Source: an uncultured Agathobacter sp. (GTDB lineage Bacteria; Bacillota; Clostridia; Lachnospirales; Lachnospiraceae). From it: a DNA stretch of 64,000 nt. Shown piece by piece: positions 16,577-24,235 of the stretch. The stretch covers positions 49,628-113,627 of the forward strand of contig CALWLL010000021.1 of assembly GCA_944381555.1 (NCBI GenBank). The letters run 5' to 3'. The position numbers and the translations under genes were made by a program. A model generated the notes under the pieces. The model saw only the letters and a list, made by a program, of their open reading frames with translations, ran no database searches and was not told the DNA's origin. Each line of letters starts with the position of its first letter. Positions within the stretch are counted from its first letter, which is position 1.

Positions 16577-18487
16577 TCAATACTTTACTACTTCATCTAA
16601 CCAGATTCTTGCACACGCATCCGACGGCATACGCAAATCTCCTCTTGGCGATACCGCCACAGAGCCAACCTTCGGTCCGTCCGGCAGGCAGGAGCGTTTG
16701 AACTGCTGGCTGAAGAATCTTCTGTAGAAAACCTTTAGCCATTTAAGAATTACTGCATCATCATAGGTTCCTGCAAATGCCGCTCTCGCGAGCATATAGA
16801 TTTTCTCAGGAGAAAACCCAAAACGCAGTACATAATACAGGAAAAAGTCATGAAGCTCATATGGTCCGACCAAATCCTCTGTCTTTTGCGCAATCTCTCC
16901 ATTTTCCTGCGGCGGAAGCAGCTCCGGTGATACCGGTGTATCTAAAATATCGCGCAGAACTGCCGCAAGTGCTTCATCCTTGCAGCTTTCGGCATAATAC
17001 TCTACCAGAAAACGCACCAGCGTCTTTGGAACAGAGGCATTTACTGCATACATGGACATATGGTCTCCGTTATAGGTTGCCCATCCAAGCGCCAGCTCTG
17101 ACATATCTCCTGTTCCGATAACCATGCCGTTTTCCTTGTTCGCAATATCCATAAGAATCTGGGTTCTTTCACGCGCCTGCGCATTTTCATATGTCACATC
17201 ATGCACATTCGCGTCATGCCCGATGTCCGCAAAATGCTTAAGCACCGATTCTTTGATATTAACCTCCGTAAATGCCGCACCCAGATATTGTATCATGCTC
17301 ACCGCATTGTCATAAGTTCTGTCTGTTGTACCAAAGCCCGGCATTGTAACGGCTACAATATCTTTTCTGTCTTTTCCCAGCATATCGAATGCCTTTGCCG
17401 TAACTAAAAGCGCCAGTGTGGAATCGAGTCCGCCGGAAACACCGATTACTGCGGTCTTCGCATGGGTATGCTCCAGACGTTTCTTCAGTCCCATAGCCTG
17501 AATGCCGAATACATCCTCGCAGCGCTCTTTTCTATGCTTTGAATTCGCCGGTACAAATGGAGCCGGATCAATATATCTTGTCATCATCACTTTGGACTTT
17601 TCCAGCCCGAATGGGACAAAGATATGATCATCCGTTATCTCAAAGGTATTCTTTCTTCTGCGTTCCGCTTCCAGTCTCTCTACATCAATTTCCGTATAGA
17701 TAATGCTGTTTTCAAATTTAGGGCTTTCTGCAAGAATGGAGCCATTCTCTGCAATAATATTATGCGCACTAAACACCAAATCCTGTGTGGATTCTCCTTC
17801 TCCCGCACTTGCATAGATATATCCGCAGACTAACCGTGCAGACTGACCGTTTACCAAATCCCTCCGGTACTTATGCTTACCGGTCATCTCATCCGAGGCA
17901 GACAAATTGACCATCACCGTTGCGCCTGCCATCGCATGACGGATGCTTGGCGGATTCGGAATCCACAAATCCTCACAGATTTCTACAGCAATTTTTAGCT
18001 CCGGCATATTCGGACAATAGAAAATCAAATCTGCCGAAACAGGAACAATCTGTCCGTTTGGCAGAATTTCCTCTGTTTCCAGACCATTACCGCTCGTAAA
18101 ATGACGCACCTCATAAAACTCGTTATAATTTGGAATAAAGCTCTTTGGGACAAGTCCCAGTATCTCTCCTTTGCATACTGCCGCCGCTACATTATAGAGC
18201 TTTCCGTTTACCGCGAACGGAAGCCCGACAAAATAAATTGCATCACAGCTTTCACTTGCGGCAGCAATCTTCATCAGTTCGTCCTTTGCCGCTTTAAGAA
18301 GCGTTTCCTGAAGGAACAAATCCCCGCAGGTATACCCTGTAATGCACAATTCCGGAAACACAACTACTTTTGCGCCCTTTTCTGCTGTTTCTTTCATAAG
18401 GGCGCGGATTTGTTCTCCATTATAAACAGTATCTGCCACTTTAATTTCCGGAGTTACGGCTGCAACCTTTACAAATCCGTATTTCAT
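16577..18487 (-). CDS. nadE: Glutamine-dependent NAD(+) synthase
   Basis: 636 residues in two domains. The N-terminal nitrilase-like glutaminase has its triad at Glu46 (VVFPELCITGY), Lys115 (LVPKSFIPNYNE) and Cys171 (VEICEDLWIP). The C-terminal ATP pyrophosphatase has the PP-loop SGGLDS (351-356) and the synthase signature GTGDMSELALGWATYNGDHM. It amidates deamido-NAD using ammonia released from glutamine. The start overlaps the hslO stop by 4 bp, with GGAGA upstream. Confidence 0.95.
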   Translation of the reverse strand: MKYGFVKVAAVTPEIKVADTVYNGEQIRALMKETAEKGAKVVVFPELCITGYTCGDLFLQETLLKAAKDELMKIAAASESCDAIYFVGLPFAVNGKLYNVAAAVCKGEILGLVPKSFIPNYNEFYEVRHFTSGNGLETEEILPNGQIVPVSADLIFYCPNMPELKIAVEICEDLWIPNPPSIRHAMAGATVMVNLSASDEMTGKHKYRRDLVNGQSARLVCGYIYASAGEGESTQDLVFSAHNIIAENGSILAESPKFENSIIYTEIDVERLEAERRRKNTFEITDDHIFVPFGLEKSKVMMTRYIDPAPFVPANSKHRKERCEDVFGIQAMGLKKRLEHTHAKTAVIGVSGGLDSTLALLVTAKAFDMLGKDRKDIVAVTMPGFGTTDRTYDNAVSMIQYLGAAFTEVNIKESVLKHFADIGHDANVHDVTYENAQARERTQILMDIANKENGMVIGTGDMSELALGWATYNGDHMSMYAVNASVPKTLVRFLVEYYAESCKDEALAAVLRDILDTPVSPELLPPQENGEIAQKTEDLVGPYELHDFFLYYVLRFGFSPEKIYMLARAAFAGTYDDAVILKWLKVFYRRFFSQQFKRSCLPDGPKVGSVAVSPRGDLRMPSDACARIWLDEVVKY

Positions 18488-19353
18488 GCTTTTCTAATCT
18501 CCTTTAATTCATCAATACCGAAGGTATATGCTTTATCACAGAACTGGCATTTTACCTCAATACTTTCCCCATCATTTATAATATCGTCCAAATCCTTTTT
18601 GCTGATGCTTGCCAAAGCTTTGGACACTTTTTCCTTCGAACAGTCACAATAAAATCTCGTTTCTAAGGTATCGGTAATCTCCAGTTCGAAATCTCCTAAA
18701 ATTTCTTCTAAGATGCCCTCCGGTGAAAGTCCTCTCTCTAGCATGTTCGTAACGGTATCTATTTCACTGATACGTTTTTCCAGTTTATCAATGACTGCAT
18801 CTTCCGTAAAAGGCATAAGCTGGATGATAAATCCTCCTGCCTGCTTCACGCCATCCTTGTCCACTAAAACACCTAGTCCTACTGCGGACGGAACCTGCTC
18901 GGACGTTGCAAAGTAATAGGTCAAATCCTCTGCAATTTCGCCTGTCTGTAACTGGCACTGTCCCACATACGGTTCTTTTAATCCCATATCCTTGATAACG
19001 CTTAAGACGCCAAGGTCAAGCGCACCTCCTACATTTAACTTTCCTTCGGCATTCGGCGGAAGGTCAACATTCGGATTAGACACGAACCCTTTGACATTTC
19101 CCTTTGAATCTGCTGTTACGGTGAGTCCTTTCGCCGGACCGGAGCACTGAATCTGAAGGGTAAGCACATCCTTTTCTCCCTTCATCATGCTTCCCATCAT
19201 GGCGCCTGCTGCAAGAAGCCTGCCAAGCGCTGCGGTCATAACCGGGGAAGTTCCGTGATTTACTCTTGCTGTTTCTACCATCTCTTTTGCATTGACAGCA
19301 AACGCTCGGATACTCGCATCTGCGGCTGTTGCACGAACAATATAATCTGACAT
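18484..19353 (-). CDS. hslO: Hsp33 redox-regulated chaperone
   Basis: 289 residues from the Met beginning MSDYIVRATAADASIRAF; a longer frame exists upstream but this start matches the family and has GAGGATAAGAATAAG before it. Hsp33 is a holdase activated when four zinc-bound cysteines are oxidised. These are visible at the C-terminus as CDC followed 31-36 residues later by CQFC. The N-terminal domain has the typical GRLLAAGAMMGSMMKG. It sits between the methyltransferase (25 bp) and nadE (4-bp overlap). Confidence 0.95.
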   Translation of the reverse strand: MSDYIVRATAADASIRAFAVNAKEMVETARVNHGTSPVMTAALGRLLAAGAMMGSMMKGEKDVLTLQIQCSGPAKGLTVTADSKGNVKGFVSNPNVDLPPNAEGKLNVGGALDLGVLSVIKDMGLKEPYVGQCQLQTGEIAEDLTYYFATSEQVPSAVGLGVLVDKDGVKQAGGFIIQLMPFTEDAVIDKLEKRISEIDTVTNMLERGLSPEGILEEILGDFELEITDTLETRFYCDCSKEKVSKALASISKKDLDDIINDGESIEVKCQFCDKAYTFGIDELKEIRKA

Positions 19354-19378
19354 CTTATTCTTATCCTCTTTTCTGTTT

Positions 19379-20128
19379 CTATACTTGTTTTTTATATTCT
19401 CTGGCAATAATTGTAATTCGTTCGCTGTCCTCTTCCACCGGATTTTTCGTATAGGCATCATATGCCGCCATAAATTCCAGTCCCGCCTCTTCCAGAAGAC
19501 GCCTTATGACAGACAACTCATAACACTTCTGATAATGAACCTCCTGAAAACGTGTAAAATAGTCTTCCTTCTCTTTCTTATATAAGGTCAGGTCATACTC
19601 ATTAATGCCCTCTTCTTCATCAAAATAGTTTTCCCAGATGAAACTTCCTTCCTCCCGGTTTTCAGCAAATGTATTCTCTGCCAGAAGTTCATGATATTTA
19701 TAGCTGCTGTTTATATCAAAAATAAAGATTCCGCCAGGGTCAAGATAGTTATTAACCAGCGAAAACACCTTGCGCAGTTTTTCTTCTTCCAATATATAGT
19801 TTATACTGTCACAGGCACTATATACGGCGCGAACGGTTCCATAGAGTTCAAACTCACACATATCCTGTAAAAGATATAGTATGGATGCATCGGAAGACTC
19901 CCTTGCAATATCCAGCATTTCAAAAGAGTTATCCACTCCAATCATATCGTAGCCTTTTTGCTCCATCAGACGCGTCAGCTTACCCGTTCCGCAGCCTAAA
20001 TCCAACACCAGTCCATCTTCAATTCCATACTCTCTTAAAAGTGCCGTCAGGTACTCACACCATTCTTCATACGGTACATTGTCCATGAACAAGTCATAAA
20101 CTCTCGCAAAACCTGTGTAGCTCTCCAT
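19379..20128 (-). CDS. Class I SAM-dependent methyltransferase
   Basis: 249 residues from MESYTGFARVYDLFMDNVPY; AGGAGG lies 6 bases before this ATG, while the frame extends 20 codons further without support. Motif I, LVLDLGCGTGKLTRLM, and motif II-like MIGVDNSFEMLDIAR define a Rossmann methyltransferase. The opening and overall sequence match the common Firmicutes family of unassigned small-molecule or tRNA-type methyltransferases. It is the first gene of the hslO-nadE-asnA operon; the substrate is unknown. Confidence 0.85.
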   Translation of the reverse strand: MESYTGFARVYDLFMDNVPYEEWCEYLTALLREYGIEDGLVLDLGCGTGKLTRLMEQKGYDMIGVDNSFEMLDIARESSDASILYLLQDMCEFELYGTVRAVYSACDSINYILEEEKLRKVFSLVNNYLDPGGIFIFDINSSYKYHELLAENTFAENREEGSFIWENYFDEEEGINEYDLTLYKKEKEDYFTRFQEVHYQKCYELSVIRRLLEEAGLEFMAAYDAYTKNPVEEDSERITIIAREYKKQV

Positions 20129-20190
20129 GAAATCCTCCTGCGCATAATAATACAGCATAAGTTTAGCAACTTTTCTATGGAAAAGCAAGG

Positions 20191-20252
20191 TTGATATTTC
20201 TGTGGCAAACCATTATACTTGAGAAGTACTACTGCAATTGTAGAAATACAAT
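20191..20252. promoter_or_regulatory. Overlapping divergent promoters and a palindrome
   Basis: On the plus strand, TTGATA (20191-20196) and TATACT (20214-20219) are 17 bp apart and lead to the membrane protein at 20281. The minus strand has TATAAT at 20212-20217, overlapping the same -10 and leading to the methyltransferase operon. Downstream on the plus side, ATTGTAGAAATACAAT (20237-20252) is a perfect palindrome with 4-nt centre, a possible operator. Confidence 0.45.
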
Positions 20253-20280
20253 CGTTACCATTAAGAAAGAGGTATCGGAT

Positions 20281-21324
20281 ATGGCTGATAATTATGAACA
20301 TTATATCACGAGGAATATTCGTGCATATTACAAAAGAAGATTAATTGCACCCATTTGCTATCTGCTGCTGCTCGTCCTGTTATGGTTCATTTTTCCGCTT
20401 GAGTCCATCTTAAACCCTTTGCCCTTTACAGCAGGCGATACTTTAGAAAGTGCTTATAAATCGGATAAACAATATGTGACGGTTACTTTTACCGATTTGA
20501 CCTTTACCGGATATACCAGTTCACGCTTTAACGCAACCAATGGATACTGGTATTATGGGATTCGAAATCACCAGTGTTATATCGTGCTCTTATCCCCGGA
20601 AACATGTGAAGAAGGACTTCCTGCAATTGACTCCATAACCACCACATGCAGCATTGTAAAAGGAGGGAACTTATACCAAAAACTGCTAAATTCCCTTGCC
20701 ACAGAACTGGAATGGACAGAAAGCGGAATCAGCAGCCAGATTCCCATCTATTATTTCAGCGAACCGGATTACAATCATTTTACAAATGCTCTCCTGTTCT
20801 TTGTTTATTTTACAACTGGTATTTTTGCAGTTCTCTCATTGCTAACATATGCCTTATTTATGATTTTTCCGGCATTGGCGCCGGCCTGCCAGAATCTGGT
20901 TATCTATGGCAATCCGTTTGAACAGCTTGCCGAGGCCGAAGAAGAGCTTGCCACGCTTCCGCAATTGGCAACCGAAGATATGTTCATTACCGAACATTAC
21001 TTTATTCTGACGTCGCCTTACGGAAATGCGGTTGTACCGATTCGGGAAATTCTCTGGATTTATAAATACTCCACATTACAGAAATTCCTCTGGTATCATT
21101 TCAGCATTACCTACACCCTGCATATCAGCGCCAACAAGCACTTATTTATCCAGTGCCCCAAAAATACCAAGTCCGATATTGATGGTATTATTGATTACCT
21201 TTCGGAAGCTAACCATAATATCATGGTCGGTTTCAGTGAAGAAAACCGTCAGAAGGCACAGGCAAATCAGGGAAAACCATTCCACATTGAAATATTGTTT
21301 GCATTTTTAAGAAGAAAAGTATAG
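20281..21324 (+). CDS. Membrane protein of unknown function, two transmembrane segments
   Basis: 347 residues from MADNYEHYITRNIRAYY; GAGG lies 9 bases upstream and the longer frame in front lacks a start signal. There is a membrane helix at about 20-40 (ICYLLLLVLLWFIFPL) and another pair of hydrophobic stretches near 185-215. Between them is an extracytoplasmic domain. The C-terminal cytoplasmic part (VPIREILWIYKYSTLQKFLW) resembles the PH-like/YcxB-like domain seen in Clostridia membrane proteins. Function not recognised. It is a single gene ended by a strong hairpin. Confidence 0.7.
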   Translation: MADNYEHYITRNIRAYYKRRLIAPICYLLLLVLLWFIFPLESILNPLPFTAGDTLESAYKSDKQYVTVTFTDLTFTGYTSSRFNATNGYWYYGIRNHQCYIVLLSPETCEEGLPAIDSITTTCSIVKGGNLYQKLLNSLATELEWTESGISSQIPIYYFSEPDYNHFTNALLFFVYFTTGIFAVLSLLTYALFMIFPALAPACQNLVIYGNPFEQLAEAEEELATLPQLATEDMFITEHYFILTSPYGNAVVPIREILWIYKYSTLQKFLWYHFSITYTLHISANKHLFIQCPKNTKSDIDGIIDYLSEANHNIMVGFSEENRQKAQANQGKPFHIEILFAFLRRKV

Positions 21325-21338
21325 TAAAAATAAAATAC

Positions 21339-21392
21339 AAAAAGCCCATAACACGGAGTATCTTAACACGCATCCCTGTTATGAGCTTTTTT
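21339..21392. terminator. Bidirectional terminator between convergent genes
   Basis: AAAAAGCCCATAACA pairs with TGTTATGAGCTTTTTT with one mismatch, a 23-nt loop and A/T tracts on both flanks. It serves the membrane protein (+) and the MraY-like gene (-). Confidence 0.8.
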
Positions 21393-21414
21393 CTATTAAA
21401 ATAACAATATCTTT

Positions 21415-22377
21415 TTACATCTGTACCATATAAATCGCAGCCAGTGATACAATAAGCTGAATAATTGCAAAACGGAATACAACCTGTGCGTTGGACCATC
21501 CGAGTTTTTTTCTTACATGGTCATGCAGCGGCATCGTGGTGTTCTTTAAGATATGTATCTTGAAGAAACGAAGCAATGCCACTTTAATAAGTCCAAGGCC
21601 CCCATCTGCAATCAGTACAATTGCAAGAAGCAGATATATAAGAGGACTCTGGGATTTAAGGGCGGCAAGCGCAATAAAAATACCCATCGCACGAGACCCC
21701 GCATCCCCCATTAACAGCTTGCTTGGAGAGGCATTATACCACAGATACCCAAGAAGGCATACGCTGAATAATAAAATCAAATAATTAAAGCTGTCCTCTA
21801 CGCCCATGATACTATCTAATACGAAGAAAGACATGATGGTTATAATGGTAAGGGTTCCCGATAACCCGTCTACACCGTCCGAACAATTGGTCACATTGAT
21901 GGACGCCCATACAAGAATTACCGTAAGTACCCCAAACATAACAGGCGGGATGGTAATGGTAATTCCAAGTGATGCAATGACAATATCGCTGCTGTTATAG
22001 TGCAGGTATACCATTGCCGTTACCACAGCAACGGCTAAATCCAGAAAGCCTTTTAAATACTCTCCCCAAGGCTTTTCTGCGGCATCATCAAAATATCCGG
22101 TCAGCATTTCCACGACAATCAGCACAAGGTAAATTCCGATTTCCATATTTAACTGTGCAAATAATATTGCCGCCGCCACAAAAGTAAACACGAAAATGAT
22201 TCCGGCTCCTCTTGGCTTTCCTGCGGAAAGACTTCCGTCATGCGCAAACGCCCTGCCCATATCTCTTGGAAGAAATTGATTCAGTTTGGCAATCGCTGCA
22301 CAGGTTGCAGCAAATGCAAACAAAATTCCAAGAAACGCTACCACAGAAAAATCGAGTACATTTATTAAATTAATCAT
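21415..22377 (-). CDS. MraY-like phospho-sugar transferase (glycosyltransferase 4 family)
   Basis: 320 residues with about ten membrane helices. The start at MINLINVLDFSVVAF has GGAGA 7 bases upstream; an upstream extension lacks support. Conserved parts include RAFAHDGSLSAGKPRGAG, the catalytic acidic GYFDDAAE, NCSDGVDGLSG and LLMGDAGSRAMG, which match MraY/WecA enzymes that join a UDP-linked amino sugar phosphate to undecaprenyl phosphate. The sequence is closer to MraY than to WecA. It is outside any division/cell-wall cluster, so it may be a second copy with another job or the main mraY in a moved position. Confidence 0.75.
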   Translation of the reverse strand: MINLINVLDFSVVAFLGILFAFAATCAAIAKLNQFLPRDMGRAFAHDGSLSAGKPRGAGIIFVFTFVAAAILFAQLNMEIGIYLVLIVVEMLTGYFDDAAEKPWGEYLKGFLDLAVAVVTAMVYLHYNSSDIVIASLGITITIPPVMFGVLTVILVWASINVTNCSDGVDGLSGTLTIITIMSFFVLDSIMGVEDSFNYLILLFSVCLLGYLWYNASPSKLLMGDAGSRAMGIFIALAALKSQSPLIYLLLAIVLIADGGLGLIKVALLRFFKIHILKNTTMPLHDHVRKKLGWSNAQVVFRFAIIQLIVSLAAIYMVQM

Positions 22378-22572
22378 ATTGTTTGTTTCTCCTTTTTTAT
22401 ATATCCGCAGGGAATATATTATTCTCACAAAAATACAGTCCCACATTCCGGGGCTGCTGCCAAAGTATATTATAGAAGTGTGCCAAAAAAAAGTAAAGTT
22501 TTACTTGCATTTTATATTTAATATGTTATTATGTACTTACACGCTTTAAAGCACGAAAGTGAGGATAAAAAT

Positions 22573-23544
22573 ATGGCTCAGCGAGGAGATTTAATGACTG
22601 CCCGCGCGGATATCCGCGTACTGGATGCCACGATTCGGGATGGCGGGCTTGTAAATAATTTTAATTTTTCAGATGAATTTGTAAATGCCCTGTACCGTAC
22701 AAACGTAAAAGCAGGCGTTGATTATATGGAATTTGGCTACAAAGCTTCTAAAGAATTGTTTGATGTAAACAAATTCGGCAAATGGAAATTCTGTGATGAA
22801 GCAGATATCCGTTCCATCGTTGGCGATAATAATTCGGATATGAAAATTGCCGTAATGGCTGATGTTGGAAGATGTGATTATAAAAATGACATTTTACCAA
22901 AAAAAGACAGCGTAATCGATATGATTCGTGTTGCCACCTATGTGCATCAGATGCCTGCCGCCCTCGAAATGATCGAGGATGCAAAGGCAAAGGGTTATGA
23001 AGTCGTATGTAACATCATGGCTATCTCTACTGCGAAGGAATCAGACCTTGACCAGGCGCTTCTAATGGTTGCACAAAGCAGCGCTGACGGTATCTATATT
23101 GTGGACAGTTACGGTTCTCTTTATCCGGAGCAGATTCGCGCAATTTCGGACAAGTATATGGAAGTTGCGGATAAATATGACAAATATATCGGTATGCATG
23201 CCCACAACAATCAGCAGTTAGCCTTCGCCAACACCATTGAAGCTACTGCACGCGGTGTAAGCTACTTAGACGCTACCATGATGTCTATCGGACGTAGTGC
23301 CGGCAACTGTGCGATGGAGCTTCTTATCAGCTTTCTGAAGAATCCAAAATATAATATTTTCCCGGTTCTGAAATTTATTGAGGAGCATATGCTTCCGCTA
23401 AAACAGAACGGGCTTGTATGGGGATACGATATTCCGTACCTTCTGACAGGACGCTTAAACCAGCATCCTTCTTCTGCGATTGACTATATGAAGCAGCAGC
23501 GCTGCGACTATACGGAATTCTATACCGATTTGCTGGAGAAATAA
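22573..23544 (+). CDS. Aldolase-type TIM-barrel enzyme (HMGL-like family)
   Basis: 323 residues from MAQRGDLMTARADIRVLD; GTGAGG lies 7 bases upstream. The opening VLDATIRDGGLVNNFNF and the metal-binding GMHAHNNQQLAFANTIEA place it in the HMG-CoA lyase/isopropylmalate synthase/hydroxy-oxovalerate aldolase superfamily. It ends without the DmpG communication domain of dehydrogenase-coupled aldolases, and no aldehyde dehydrogenase is nearby. It belongs to the Firmicutes group called aldolase catalytic domain proteins with no set reaction. A TTGCAT-16-TATTAT promoter is visible just upstream. Confidence 0.8.
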   Translation: MAQRGDLMTARADIRVLDATIRDGGLVNNFNFSDEFVNALYRTNVKAGVDYMEFGYKASKELFDVNKFGKWKFCDEADIRSIVGDNNSDMKIAVMADVGRCDYKNDILPKKDSVIDMIRVATYVHQMPAALEMIEDAKAKGYEVVCNIMAISTAKESDLDQALLMVAQSSADGIYIVDSYGSLYPEQIRAISDKYMEVADKYDKYIGMHAHNNQQLAFANTIEATARGVSYLDATMMSIGRSAGNCAMELLISFLKNPKYNIFPVLKFIEEHMLPLKQNGLVWGYDIPYLLTGRLNQHPSSAIDYMKQQRCDYTEFYTDLLEK

Positions 23545-23570
23545 AAAACCAGTAAAAATAAATATAAGCG

Positions 23571-23608
23571 AAAAACAACCGGATGGAGCCCCAGCCGGTT
23601 GCTTTTCT
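23571..23608. terminator. Bidirectional terminator
   Basis: AAAAACAACCGG pairs with CCGGTTGCTTTT around a 12-nt loop. It separates the aldolase-type gene (+) from nrdG (-). Confidence 0.8.
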
Positions 23609-23627
23609 CTTATGATATATTTCTCCC

Positions 23628-24149
23628 CTATTCCATTGCAAGCACTATCTCTCCCGTGCGAAGCATTTCCTTCATATCTAATACTCTCTGGTTACGGCTT
23701 CCCCGGAACTTCAGCATCAGATCCTTTTCCTCTGCAATAAACGGTCCGTCTACCAGCACATCAATCATAGACAGTAACTCATCCGTAGCTTCACAATATT
23801 TTCTGCCGCCCCTGACTAAATCCTTATCATAGACATACCCTGTAAAAGCCCACACATCTTTTTGCGGATATTGCTCCTTTACCTTACGCATGAACTTTAC
23901 CAATTCCATCTGATTTTCCGGCTCAAAGGGTTCTCCGCCTAATAGCGTAATCCCCTTCACATAGGAAGGCTTTAGCGAGTCCAACACCTCTTTTTGTATC
24001 TGCCCGTCAAATTCCTTCCCATAGTTAAAATCCCATGTATGCGGCTGGAAGCAGTCCTTACAGTGATTGCGGCAGCCCGACACAAACAAAACGGTTCTGC
24101 AGCCTGTTCCATTTGCAATATCGCAATACTTTATTCCCGCGTAATTCAT
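23628..24149 (-). CDS. nrdG: Anaerobic ribonucleotide reductase-activating protein
   Basis: 173 residues. This radical SAM enzyme forms the glycyl radical on NrdD. The cluster-binding cysteines appear in SGCRNHCKDCF (CxxxCxxC), followed by LLGGEPFEPEN (GGE motif). It lies 86 bp downstream of nrdD, with a hairpin in the gap. Ribosome-binding site GAGGGCAAAAAGGA precedes ATG. Confidence 0.95.
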   Translation of the reverse strand: MNYAGIKYCDIANGTGCRTVLFVSGCRNHCKDCFQPHTWDFNYGKEFDGQIQKEVLDSLKPSYVKGITLLGGEPFEPENQMELVKFMRKVKEQYPQKDVWAFTGYVYDKDLVRGGRKYCEATDELLSMIDVLVDGPFIAEEKDLMLKFRGSRNQRVLDMKEMLRTGEIVLAME

Positions 24150-24179
24150 TCCTTTTTGCCCTCTCTTCTATTTATGAAA

Positions 24180-24214
24180 AAGGTTGCAGGAAGATTATCT
24201 TTTCCTGCAACCTT
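24180..24214 (-). terminator. Hairpin between nrdD and nrdG
   Basis: AAGGTTGCAGGAA (24180-24192) pairs perfectly with TTCCTGCAACCTT (24202-24214), 13 bp with a 9-nt loop. It sits between the nrdD stop and the nrdG start and could be a partial terminator or mRNA stabiliser that sets a lower nrdG level. On the minus strand it is followed by TTTTTC. Confidence 0.65.
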
Positions 24215-24235
24215 ACATTTCTATAATTCTGCTTA

